Positions 32,175 through 38,891 of a stretch of 64,000 nt of DNA are shown here, piece after piece. The DNA comes from a virus. The stretch is from positions 1 through 64,000 of the IMG/VR virus record IMGVR_UViG_3300028862_000012. The stretch is one strand, 5' to 3'. Numbering within the stretch: the stretch's first letter is position 1; each line of letters begins with the position of its first letter. Below the pieces are notes generated by a model. That model had not been told where the DNA came from, did not search any database, and worked only from the letters and a program-made list of their open reading frames with translations. The position numbers were made by a program, and so were the translations under genes.

Positions 32175-32506
32175 TTTGTATCCTGATATTTAATCATGAC
32201 TTGAGTGTAATAAAAAGTTTCATAACTATAACTAAGACAAATTACAGATATTCCACCAAGAGGAACCCAACCAATTTTAATCAAGTTTTTTACCTGAATT
32301 TCAAGATCAGAAATGTTTCGGTCTTGCAAAATATTATAGTCAATAATAATTTGTTCTGCTTTAATATTTACATTATCTTGCACCTTAGAAAGAGTATTTA
32401 CCTTAGAAGATGCATTTACATATTTTTGTTTTGTTTCACTTGATGTTTCTGCAAAAGTAAGCGATAGAGTGCAAGCAAGCAGAATAAGTGTAATAATCTT
32501 TTTCAT
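32171..32506 (-). CDS. Exported protein with DUF1737-like C-terminus
   Basis: 111 residues. Signal peptide MKKIITLILLACTLSLTFAE with AFA/E-type cleavage near residue 19, a helical middle, and a C-terminal part (LEIQVKNLIKIGWVPLGGIS ... TQVMIK) that looks like DUF1737, a short module of unknown role. Probably periplasmic. Confidence 0.65.
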   Translation of the reverse strand: MKKIITLILLACTLSLTFAETSSETKQKYVNASSKVNTLSKVQDNVNIKAEQIIIDYNILQDRNISDLEIQVKNLIKIGWVPLGGISVICLSYSYETFYYTQVMIKYQDTK

Positions 32507-32721
32507 ATTCCTTCTCCCATATTATTTTCGATAATAAACTGTTTCTTTTTAGCGTCTACTAAAACTGATATTTCTTTTACTGACTTTTTTATATAATCAT
32601 AGCAACGATAGGCATCACTATTTAAGCAACCCTCTAAGACTTCACAGTCTTCCTTAGAGTTTAGCTCAATTATAATTTTGTTGTTTTCCAATACAACTGT
32701 TATTGGTTTTTTGTCTGACAT
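32503..32721 (-). CDS. Unknown small protein
   Basis: 72 residues, MSDKKPITVVLENNKIIIEL at the start; beta strand then helix with CEVLEGCLNSDAYRCYDYIK. ATGA overlap with the exported-protein gene. Not recognised. Confidence 0.5.
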   Translation of the reverse strand: MSDKKPITVVLENNKIIIELNSKEDCEVLEGCLNSDAYRCYDYIKKSVKEISVLVDAKKKQFIIENNMGEGI

Positions 32722-32722
32722 A

Positions 32723-32872
32723 TTATTCTCCTAAATTAATATTTTCTTTAAGATCAACAGGCTCCCACAAATACCATCCAGTAAGAATAACTGGAACAAG
32801 CAATGTTTCACTACACAGAATGCTCCATACTATATTTCCTGCACTTACCCGATAGTAAACCTTTGGATTCAT
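32723..32872 (-). CDS. Small membrane peptide
   Basis: 49 residues with one hydrophobic helix (LLVPVILTGWYLWE). Stop lies one base before the next start, GGAGAA serving as that gene's ribosome binding site. Its own RBS is weak, so the call is tentative. Confidence 0.4.
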   Translation of the reverse strand: MNPKVYYRVSAGNIVWSILCSETLLVPVILTGWYLWEPVDLKENINLGE

Positions 32873-32889
32873 TTCATCTATATTAGCCA

Positions 32890-32996
32890 GCAACAGGTTT
32901 CTTTAATCCTGTGAAACCTTTTATATCTCTGGCAAAGGTACAAAAGTAAAGCCATACTAAATACATTTACTAAACTTGATAAGTGTTTAGTAAAAA
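32890..32996 (-). ncRNA. Hairpin pair between membrane peptide gene and tRNA-Ile
   Basis: Two structures: GGTTTC / GAAACC inside an outer GCCAG / CTGGC, and a perfect 10-bp stem TTTACTAAAC / GTTTAGTAAA with a 9-nt loop just downstream of tRNA-Ile. Same design as the other array hairpins. Confidence 0.45.
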
Positions 32997-33001
32997 CTTT
33001 A

Positions 33002-33075
33002 TGGGCCTAGTTGGACTTGAACCAACGACCGACGGATTATGAGTCCGCAGCTCTAACCAACTGAGCTATAGGCCC
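33002..33075 (-). tRNA. tRNA-Ile(CAT), lysidine type
   Basis: 74 nt. Acceptor GGGCCTA / TAGGCCC, anticodon loop CTCATAA. The GGGCCTATAGCTCAG start and GGACTCATAATCC anticodon arm fit minor tRNA-Ile2, in which C34 is changed to lysidine, better than elongator Met. This requires host or phage TilS. Would serve AUA codons. Confidence 0.85.
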
Positions 33076-33093
33076 AAAAAACAAGTGTATAAT

Positions 33094-33150
33094 ATGCAAA
33101 GAAGTATGCTTGCCCATAATCTTTCTATGGATAAAATTTTTTCTTTGCAT
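33094..33150 (-). ncRNA. Long-stem hairpin between tRNA-Ile and tRNA-Tyr
   Basis: Perfect 10-bp terminal stem ATGCAAAGAA / TTCTTTGCAT with inner CCATA / TATGG. A further AAGATG / CATCTT hairpin lies at 33153-33173. No ORF. Confidence 0.5.
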
Positions 33151-33205
33151 TAAAGATGTTATACAAGCATCTTAGTTCAGCAATACAACGTACTACTAAA
33201 TCTAT

Positions 33206-33286
33206 TGGACAGAGGAGGATTTGAACCTCCGAAGCCGAAGCAACGGTTTTACAGACCGCCGGTTTTAACCCCTTACCTATCTATCC
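33206..33286 (-). tRNA. tRNA-Tyr(GTA)
   Basis: 81 nt, class II variable arm as in bacterial tRNA-Tyr. Acceptor GGATAGA / TCTGTCC, anticodon loop CTGTAAA, T-loop TTCAAAT. CCA not encoded. Confidence 0.93.
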
Positions 33287-33292
33287 ATAAAA

Positions 33293-33361
33293 AGTGCAGA
33301 GCAGGATTTGAACCTGCGATTATTAGTTTTGCAGATACTCTTTGACCGCTTGAGTGTCCAC
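33293..33361 (-). tRNA. tRNA-Cys(GCA)-like, degenerate
   Basis: 69 nt. T-arm GCAGG TTCAAAT CCTGC and D-arm with CTC AAGCGGTCAAA GAG are clear, and CTGCAAA looks like a Cys anticodon loop. But the anticodon stem does not pair beyond one or two bases, about three bases are missing, and the acceptor has two mismatches. Probably a decayed tRNA-Cys, or one that needs editing. Confidence 0.45.
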
Positions 33362-33369
33362 TCAACAGA

Positions 33370-33639
33370 TTAGAAATCAAAACTACAACTACCTGAATAA
33401 TAATGAGATTTTCCATCAGAAGTGGTATAAAACAGATCATCGTTATCAACACCTACATAATCAATATGTCCATTACCGATTATTTCATCACCTGAAAGTT
33501 TATGCTTGATAATTGTTCCATCTTTTCCAGTTATAGAACGATACTGTGCTTGATTAGCATTTTTCTTTGCATCTGCAACCACACTACAGCTTGTGAATAA
33601 AAAAACAGTCAAGCAAACCAAAATAATAAGCTTCTTCAT
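33370..33639 (-). CDS. Predicted small lipoprotein
   Basis: 89 residues. Signal MKKLIILVCLTVFLFTSCSV with lipobox FTSC; the mature part has KDGTIIKHKLSGDEIIGNG and an SFDF end. Likely anchored in the host envelope. Placed inside the tRNA array between tRNA-Asn and the Cys-like tRNA, so it is probably co-transcribed with them. AGGAG precedes the start. Confidence 0.7.
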   Translation of the reverse strand: MKKLIILVCLTVFLFTSCSVVADAKKNANQAQYRSITGKDGTIIKHKLSGDEIIGNGHIDYVGVDNDDLFYTTSDGKSHYYSGSCSFDF

Positions 33640-33654
33640 GTTACACTCCTAAAT

Positions 33655-33727
33655 CGGGGACAAGAGGGCTTGAACCTCTGACCTACAGGTTAACGGCCTG
33701 TTGCTCTACCGACTGAGCTATGTCCTC
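33655..33727 (-). tRNA. tRNA-Asn(GTT)
   Basis: 73 nt. Acceptor GAGGACA / TGTCCCC with one A-C mismatch at 2-71, anticodon loop CCGTTAA, T-loop TTCAAGC. Confidence 0.9.
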
Positions 33728-33731
33728 AAAA

Positions 33732-33795
33732 AAACTAATCTTGCTTTGTCATAACAACGGGTGGGAGATACTGTTATAACTAACAAGATTAGTTT
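33732..33795 (-). ncRNA. Array hairpin 1 (12-bp terminal stem)
   Basis: Outer stem AAACTAATCTTG / CAAGATTAGTTT (perfect), inner nine-pair stem GTTATAACA / TGTTATGAC with one U-G pair, apical loop GTATCTCCCACCCGT. No ORF in it. Confidence 0.55.
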
Positions 33796-33865
33796 ATTGA
33801 TAGCTTTAATGTATCAAGGAGATATGCTGAAATCACCAAAAACAGCACACACTAAAGCTATCAAT
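33796..33865 (-). ncRNA. Array hairpin 2 (13-bp terminal stem)
   Basis: Outer stem ATTGATAGCTTTA / TAAAGCTATCAAT (perfect), inner TGCTG / CAGCA. The segment between holds TATCTCC, also present in the loop of hairpin 1. Directly abuts hairpin 1. Confidence 0.55.
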
Positions 33866-33869
33866 AAAA

Positions 33870-33928
33870 AAGTCAACAGAAAAACGGACAAGGATTAGGA
33901 AGTAAACCTATAATTAAACTGTTGACTT
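33870..33928 (-). ncRNA. Array hairpin 3 (10-bp terminal stem)
   Basis: Outer stem AAGTCAACAG / CTGTTGACTT (perfect), inner TAGG / CCTA. Lies 2 nt from the Glu-like tRNA. Confidence 0.5.
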
Positions 33929-33930
33929 AT

Positions 33931-34001
33931 AGGCGAGTACTGGAATCGAACCAATATTTAGAGATTAATTCATCTCTTGTCCTGCCCTAGACGAACTCGC
34001 C
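33931..34001 (-). tRNA. Glu-like tRNA with unusual 8-nt anticodon loop
   Basis: 71 nt. Acceptor GGCGAGT / ACTCGCC, TC, D-arm GTCT AGGGCA GGAC (a Glu-like TCGTCTAG start), T-arm ATTGG TTCGATT CCAGT. The anticodon arm AGAGA / TCTCT encloses TGAATTAA, eight bases, or six if a further A-U pair forms. There is no T at the usual position 33, so the anticodon cannot be read. Function uncertain. Confidence 0.6.
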
Positions 34002-34006
34002 AAACA

Positions 34007-34085
34007 AAGTTTTTAATACTTTAAGTGAAATCATTTTTCCACTTCTTTATTCGCTATATGCTTTTATTACAAGCACTAAAAACTT
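34007..34085 (-). ncRNA. Array hairpin 4 (9-bp terminal stem)
   Basis: Outer stem AAGTTTTTA / TAAAAACTT, inner AAGTG / CACTT. Lies between tRNA-Leu(TAG) and the Glu-like tRNA. 34086-34187 shows nothing else. Confidence 0.5.
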
Positions 34086-34187
34086 ACAGAATAATTTAAG
34101 AAAAGTTTATCTGCATTACTTTCCCGAGATAGTTTATGTAACTATCAAAATAAAAACAACACTTATTCATTTTACAAGTTGTTGTTC

Positions 34188-34269
34188 TGCGAGATAAAAG
34201 TCTCGAACTTTCACGCCTTACGGCATATGCTCCTAGGGCACACGTGTCTACCAATTTCACCAATCTCGC
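34188..34269 (-). tRNA. tRNA-Leu(TAG)
   Basis: 82 nt, class II. Acceptor GCGAGAT / ATCTCGC, anticodon loop CCTAGGA, variable arm TGCCGTAAGGCGTG. CCA not encoded. Confidence 0.93.
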
Positions 34270-34283
34270 GCAAAAGGTTTTAT

Positions 34284-34659
34284 TGCCAGAAAACGGACTT
34301 GAACCGTCACGCCCATTACAGGCAAGGGATTTTCTTACTGCTATAGTTTTCACTACCAAAAGTTGCTTTGCATCTTTTGTTTGAAGTCTGGACTGTATCA
34401 TTCCCTGTTTTATTACAGGGATCATCCGTCAGTCTCTACAATCATTAATTATTTCTAATTAACTTCATCACGGTATTTTCATGTCCATTTCTGGATTTAG
34501 AATCTCTTAGTAGCTGATTTGATTTCATGTATCACTACAATAAATCTTATTTGCTATTACCGTTTATTTCGGATAATTCTACACTAGAGTTTTACGTATA
34601 TCTCTATGCACTCAAATTTTTTTTAAGTCCCTCGTGTCTGCCAATTTCACCATTCTGGC
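34284..34659 (-). tRNA. tRNA-Leu(TAA) with group I intron
   Basis: Exon 1 (34625-34659) runs from acceptor GCCAGAA to CTT, ending at U34. Exon 2 (34284-34333) starts AAAATCCCT and includes variable arm, T-loop TTCAAGT, acceptor TTCTGGC and A73. The spliced anticodon loop is CTTAAAA, anticodon TAA. Intron at 34334-34624, in the position used by introns of cyanobacterial tRNA-Leu(UAA). Confidence 0.9.
34334..34624 (-). other. Group I intron in tRNA-Leu(TAA)
   Basis: 291 nt, inserted between anticodon positions 34 and 35. It ends in G just before AAAATCCC, as the terminal guanosine of group I introns does. Conserved core segments are seen: GTAGAGACTGACGGATG (P7 5' region) and GATACAGTCCAGACTTC (P7 3' region); GATCCCTGTAATAAAACAGGGA forms a GC-rich stem between. 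There is no ORF inside, so it would have to move with help from another nuclease or be vertically kept. Confidence 0.85.
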
Positions 34660-34746
34660 AATAAAACTTCTTACTACTCTCCCTCCCTAAACTGTCAAAA
34701 AACCTATGCTTTCGAGTTACTTGTTGTTTCTCTCTTGCATGTTTTT

Positions 34747-34775
34747 ATATTACTACTGTTACTAGATTTTGTCAA
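34747..34775 (-). promoter_or_regulatory. Sigma70-type promoter of the tRNA array
   Basis: TTGACA (34770-34775), 17-nt spacer, TAATAT (34747-34752), about 88 nt before tRNA-Leu(TAA). Probably drives the array down to about 33000. Confidence 0.8.
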
Positions 34776-34849
34776 TAACTTTTTTAAAAATAAATACAAA
34801 TAATTTTTATTATAATTTAATTTTTATAGATATTATTATATAGATATAA

Positions 34850-34858
34850 TAATAGTTA
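34850..34858 (-). promoter_or_regulatory. TAACTATTA element
   Basis: Exact copy upstream of the tRNA array, partly inside the end of the three-way structure at 34855-34925. Gives the array a second possible promoter. Confidence 0.5.
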
Positions 34859-34925
34859 CTAAAAGTTGAAAAGATTCATGGAAAAATCTTTTCGTTTGGC
34901 TGTAACCAAACTTACTTTTAGTAAC
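34855..34925 (-). ncRNA. Three-way junction element
   Basis: Perfect 12-bp closing stem GTTACTAAAAGT / ACTTTTAGTAAC containing two perfect hairpins: GAAAAGAT / ATCTTTTC and GTTTGG / CCAAAC. It separates the 35010 gene from the tRNA array. No poly-T run follows, so it is not a simple terminator. 34926-35009 is otherwise empty. Confidence 0.55.
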
Positions 34926-35009
34926 TTAATATGTCTCGAAAACTATGCACTTTATGTGACAGTACCTTTATAGTACAATTATGTTTCTTTGTACTATATC
35001 AGTACTATT

Positions 35010-35471
35010 TTAATAACTCTTCGGTACAAAAGCATCAAAACTTTTATCAAACAAGTCTGATATCTCTTCACTATCCTGTTTTGGGTCAAGCTTCATTTTA
35101 ATTACTAACTGCTGAACTTCTTTTATTGCCTTTACCATGCCTAACATTACTGCTTCTGTTTCTTCATAACTATGCACTTTATTTTTTGATCTATAAAACA
35201 TAGATTTTCCAGTAGACTTATTATATCCCCAAAATCCGTTATAATAATAGCTCCCTTGCCTCATCATAGTCATACGAGTTATATAAATATAAGGACTAAA
35301 AAAAGAATCAGTATTTTTTCCAAAAGGATAAATAAAAGTTATATCTTGCTTATAACTAAACAAGCAATCATCTAATAATCTTTTTAAACCAAGTGCAAAA
35401 TCTGCCTTACGAAAAGAAGCTTTTCCTCCAGTTGAAAAAAGTTTTTTAAGCTTGGCTTCTGGAAACACCAT
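35010..35471 (-). CDS. Unknown protein
   Basis: 153 residues, basic N-terminus (FPEAKLKKLFSTGGKASFRK), aromatic centre (YYYNGFWGYNKSTGKSMFYR) and helical end. No domain recognised. Follows the J-domain gene and may be its partner. Confidence 0.55.
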   Translation of the reverse strand: MVFPEAKLKKLFSTGGKASFRKADFALGLKRLLDDCLFSYKQDITFIYPFGKNTDSFFSPYIYITRMTMMRQGSYYYNGFWGYNKSTGKSMFYRSKNKVHSYEETEAVMLGMVKAIKEVQQLVIKMKLDPKQDSEEISDLFDKSFDAFVPKSY

Positions 35472-35482
35472 TGAATAATCTA

Positions 35483-36151
35483 TTAGAACTTTTTTCCTTT
35501 TCTACTCTGATAATCGCGCTGAGTTAATTTTTGCTTTCTATTATTATAAAATATATTAGTAATTATTCCAAAGTTAAATAAAACATCTTCTTCATCTATA
35601 TCTGAAGATCCTAACCCTGATGCACTTCTATCTCGTGATATAGAAAATTGAACATAATAAACTAAAGAACGATCCTCGTTAAATACTTCTACATTTGCTT
35701 CAAAATAAGCAGAGCCAGAACTATATAGATTATATTTACGATTAAACTCATCTGTAAACTTATTTTCAGTTATCTTTATATCGAGTGCATCGCTACTAAA
35801 CTGGCTTAAATAAGCAATTAATTCTTCATCGTTAAATGAGTTATAAAAAATATCTCTCATAGTATTGAAATTTTCTTCTGCTTTTTCAAATTGTGCTTTC
35901 TCACGCGCTTTACGTTCTTCAGGTGTTTCAGAATGATAGCTACTATTACTGCTAACTTTTATTTTTGATAATACTTCATAAGCATTATTAATATCCTGCA
36001 TCTTTTCAGTGCTACTAGCACCTGTATCTGTATGATACTGTTTGGCTAACTTATGATATAAATTTTTTAATTCAACACTATCAGGAATTTCTTGTATATC
36101 AAATACTTTCATTGCTTCAGTCGGAGTCATTGGTCGTTCTTTTAATTTCAT
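35483..36151 (-). CDS. J-domain-like protein with HTD in place of HPD
   Basis: 222 residues. Residues 10-70 look like a J-domain: MTPTEAMKVFDI, LKNLYHKLAKQYHTDTG, EKMQDINNAYEVLSKI. The HPD tripeptide reads HTD, which in other J-proteins usually lowers or abolishes Hsp70 stimulation, so this may be a J-like scaffold rather than a co-chaperone. A helical linker and a beta-rich C-terminus follow. The genome has a second J-domain gene at 1883 with an intact HPD. Confidence 0.75.
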   Translation of the reverse strand: MKLKERPMTPTEAMKVFDIQEIPDSVELKNLYHKLAKQYHTDTGASSTEKMQDINNAYEVLSKIKVSSNSSYHSETPEERKAREKAQFEKAEENFNTMRDIFYNSFNDEELIAYLSQFSSDALDIKITENKFTDEFNRKYNLYSSGSAYFEANVEVFNEDRSLVYYVQFSISRDRSASGLGSSDIDEEDVLFNFGIITNIFYNNRKQKLTQRDYQSRKGKKF

Positions 36152-36170
36152 AAAATACTTTTATAATGTA

Positions 36171-36560
36171 TTACTGCCACTCTATATCATTGGTTGCTTC
36201 ACTAGCGCGGGTGCTTGCAGTGTTTTCACTTACCCTATTTTGAATATCTTTACTATCAATATTACTATTAGTGATTTTACTATTTAAAGTAATTCTATTT
36301 TCAAATAGCAATGATTTAATAGTTCCTTTCTTCATGGCACCTATAATAAAGTGCTTCTCATCAATTAATAAAACAAGTTTTGAATTAATTCCTGTACTGA
36401 TTACTGTATTTTGTACAAGCAATACATCAGGTGTTACAAAATTCCATACATCAGAACTTTGATATAAAACTTTACCAGTAATAGACTCTATCTCTATACT
36501 TTGTGCAAAACATACTGAACTTAGCAATACCAGTATTAGTGCTAACATTACTTTTTTCAT
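36171..36560 (-). CDS. Exported FecR-like protein
   Basis: 129 residues. Signal peptide KKVMLALILVLLSSVCFAQS. Then IESITGKVLYQSSDVWNFV and NTVISTGINSKLVLLIDEK, the beta pattern of small FecR-like periplasmic proteins that I associate with spirochaetes. A Ser/Thr/Asn-rich tail follows. TAACTATTA lies 29 nt upstream. Possibly acquired from the host. Confidence 0.65.
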   Translation of the reverse strand: MKKVMLALILVLLSSVCFAQSIEIESITGKVLYQSSDVWNFVTPDVLLVQNTVISTGINSKLVLLIDEKHFIIGAMKKGTIKSLLFENRITLNSKITNSNIDSKDIQNRVSENTASTRASEATNDIEWQ

Positions 36561-36588
36561 ATATAAATTCCTTTATTGTTTACTTATA

Positions 36589-36597
36589 TAATAGTTA
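36589..36597 (-). promoter_or_regulatory. TAACTATTA element
   Basis: Exact copy 29 nt before the FecR-like gene, followed by TATAAG. Confidence 0.6.
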
Positions 36598-36605
36598 TAA
36601 AAATT

Positions 36606-37595
36606 TTAAACATTGTTTAGTTGTTCCATTACTATGGCTTCCACTTTACTATCTACTTTGTTTTCTTTGCAGTATTCAGCAAAATAATCAGTAATAGAAC
36701 TTTCTTTTTCTGAACGTACATCTGAAATTTCTTTTAACTGCTTCTTGTTTAACTTGTTATACCAGAAAGTATATCCTTTAATAGAAGCTTGCTTTGTATA
36801 GTACTCAATACATTCCTTATCATCTATTACTTCATTTATATCAAAAATATTATACTTATACTTACTGTTTGGCAGATCATCAGGATAGTTAATTGAAAAG
36901 TGTTCAAGTGTTTTAGGTATATTTACATACTCTACTTCTTTAATATCTGTATCAATTACAGCAATATACTTTTCAGTATTTTTTTCACTACTACTATTTT
37001 CAAATACTGAACCTAAATAATTTCCACCTGATAATTTATCAAATAAGTGATTATGCCCAAAGATACGAACAGTTATGTCAAGATAACTTAAATCACAGTA
37101 AAGCTTTTCAATCTTTACTTGCGACTCATCCATGCAATGAGAAAATGCAAAATCGTACTTCTGATTTCTTAATTCATCAGGTAAATTAGAATAGTATTCA
37201 TACATTGGAGTTTTAATCTCACTCTGGATATAATCATAGTGTGGCAACAGTAAACAATTTAAATTCCCTATTTTCATACTACAAGGCTTATCTACTATGG
37301 TTATAAACTTACTACCTAAGTACTTATATTGATAGCCTTTAATACTTAGATCATGATTACCGACTAATATAATCTTTTTTTCTGCTTTACACTCGCGTTC
37401 AATAAAATCATGTAGCTCATCATTTATATCGCTTTCGGGCGAGGGTTTTTCTCCTAGATCCCCTTCAAACAAAAGTGTACTATTTACTATATTGTGCTCA
37501 CTGTTTATAAACCAAGTCATAAAGTCATTACAGGCACTATGCTTTGGCTCTTCAATACGATCATGCATATCAGGGATAATTATTAGTTTACTCAT
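36606..37595 (-). CDS. Calcineurin-like metallophosphoesterase
   Basis: 329 residues. Motifs: IIPDMHDR (D-x-H), LFEGDLGEK (G-D), LVGNHDLS (G-N-H-D), FAFSHCMDE (H) and RIFGHNHLF (G-H-x-H). About 210 residues of catalytic domain are followed by a C-terminal domain (YKYNIFDINEVIDDKECIEY ...) of unknown role. Related phage enzymes resemble serine/threonine phosphatases and nucleic-acid-end phosphatases; substrate not determinable. Overlaps its upstream neighbour by 4 nt. Confidence 0.85.
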   Translation of the reverse strand: MSKLIIIPDMHDRIEEPKHSACNDFMTWFINSEHNIVNSTLLFEGDLGEKPSPESDINDELHDFIERECKAEKKIILVGNHDLSIKGYQYKYLGSKFITIVDKPCSMKIGNLNCLLLPHYDYIQSEIKTPMYEYYSNLPDELRNQKYDFAFSHCMDESQVKIEKLYCDLSYLDITVRIFGHNHLFDKLSGGNYLGSVFENSSSEKNTEKYIAVIDTDIKEVEYVNIPKTLEHFSINYPDDLPNSKYKYNIFDINEVIDDKECIEYYTKQASIKGYTFWYNKLNKKQLKEISDVRSEKESSITDYFAEYCKENKVDSKVEAIVMEQLNNV

Positions 37596-37804
37596 TTTAA
37601 TTCCTCTATAATTTCATTATATTCTAAATTTCTAAGTTCTTCAATATCTTGAATAGTTAAATTATTGTTTCTCATTAGCTCTCTGGTTACTATACATTCA
37701 GTAGTGCAATAGTAATTTCTATGACAACCTGCACAGACATTACAATGTTCCTTAAACAACGATAGTAATATTTTATTATAATCAGTAAGTAATATTTTAT
37801 TCAT
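37592..37804 (-). CDS. Small cysteine-rich protein
   Basis: 70 residues with CNVCAGCHRNYYCTTEC in the middle, a likely metal-binding cluster, and a helical C-terminus. ATGA-type overlap with the phosphoesterase gene. Confidence 0.6.
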   Translation of the reverse strand: MNKILLTDYNKILLSLFKEHCNVCAGCHRNYYCTTECIVTRELMRNNNLTIQDIEELRNLEYNEIIEELK

Positions 37805-37806
37805 TT

Positions 37807-38472
37807 TTATCCTTCTACTATAAATCTTTGAAACTGTATATCATTCATACCTAAATACTGCTGTAACGTTAACTTAGTATGCCTATCATTATGCCATTTA
37901 GTAACTAATTCATCCATATCTTTAAAAGTAAATACATCTAATAAATAGTTTGTATCACTAATTTTTGTATAACTAATATAATCGCCTTGATGAGCTATTA
38001 TAGTTCCTTTCATTGTTGTTTTTACTTCTGCAAATTTAGTATTGCTTATTTTTAAAAATGGAGAGCTATCTACTGGATCACGAGTAATAATACTATTTGA
38101 AGTTAAATTGTTCATAAACCAATCAGGACAACTATCACCCATTCCAAATTGATATACTTCCATATATGGCTCATTATCATCTATATCTTCTTCCATATTT
38201 TTAATATATTTTTCCTTATTTAATTTTTCAAAATATCTTTTCCTGTAATTCCAAAAAGTTATATGTCTAAAAAGCCAAAGTAAATATTTTTTAGATACAT
38301 CTTCGATGCTATCTATTGTTGAATTACACTTAGGACAATAACCATCATCATAATCCCCTGTATCTGCTATAGCACTAAATCCATTGCAATCACAAGATAA
38401 TCCTTTCCAGCCACATTCAGGACATCTTGCCATCCAATAAGTTATTAATTGCTTGTCAGTATATTTTTTCAA
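37807..38472 (-). CDS. Protein with two N-terminal zinc ribbons
   Basis: 221 residues. CPECGWKGLSCDC and YCPKCNS (residues 15-50) look like a zinc ribbon of the type found in phage proteins with unknown partners. The middle is aromatic and basic (FRHITFWNYRKRYFEKL), the C-terminus mixed alpha/beta. Function unknown. Confidence 0.6.
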   Translation of the reverse strand: MKKYTDKQLITYWMARCPECGWKGLSCDCNGFSAIADTGDYDDGYCPKCNSTIDSIEDVSKKYLLWLFRHITFWNYRKRYFEKLNKEKYIKNMEEDIDDNEPYMEVYQFGMGDSCPDWFMNNLTSNSIITRDPVDSSPFLKISNTKFAEVKTTMKGTIIAHQGDYISYTKISDTNYLLDVFTFKDMDELVTKWHNDRHTKLTLQQYLGMNDIQFQRFIVEG

Positions 38473-38473
38473 T

Positions 38474-38887
38474 TTATTGCTCCAATAAATTAAGTATATG
38501 ATCTGGATGATAATCTTTGTTTAAGATATTTTTAGCTACTTCTTCAATTCTATTTATATTTTTTAAGCTTATCTTTACCTCAGACTTAATAAAAAGAGTT
38601 TTTCCGTAATCTTCATCTAAATAGAGAATCATATCATTTAAACCAAAATTAGTATCTTTTCTTCTATCTTCAACAAAGATAAAATTACTAAAGTTTGTCC
38701 TATAACTTTCAGAATCTCCACTAAAACTATAATTGATTCTTAAATATAAAGTATTATATTTTAATACTAAAAAGTTATACTTACGATAATCAAAACACTC
38801 AAGATTTTTTAATAACATCTTTCCTACTAAATCATCTGTTTCTTTATCAAATTTATAAATCATTTTTCTATATTGTTTCTCTGTCAT
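38474..38887 (-). CDS. Unknown protein
   Basis: 137 residues, alternating hydrophobic pattern (KYNFLVLKYNTLYLRINYSF) suggesting a beta-sandwich, helical end. One-base gap to the ribbon gene. Not recognised. Confidence 0.55.
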   Translation of the reverse strand: MTEKQYRKMIYKFDKETDDLVGKMLLKNLECFDYRKYNFLVLKYNTLYLRINYSFSGDSESYRTNFSNFIFVEDRRKDTNFGLNDMILYLDEDYGKTLFIKSEVKISLKNINRIEEVAKNILNKDYHPDHILNLLEQ

Positions 38888-38891
38888 ATAT

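Noticed and set aside
33653-33730. Mismatch in tRNA-Asn acceptor as evidence of a pseudogene
   Set aside because: One A-C mismatch in an otherwise complete tRNA is compatible with function.
33822-33899. Plus-strand AAGGAG-AT-ATG with a 24-codon ORF inside the tRNA array
   Set aside because: Spacing of two bases is too short for a ribosome binding site and the sequence is explained by hairpins 2 and 3.
34096-34425. 109-codon ORF across tRNA-Leu genes
   Set aside because: Covers tRNA-Leu(TAG), exon 2 and part of the intron; no RBS; an artefact of RNA sequence.
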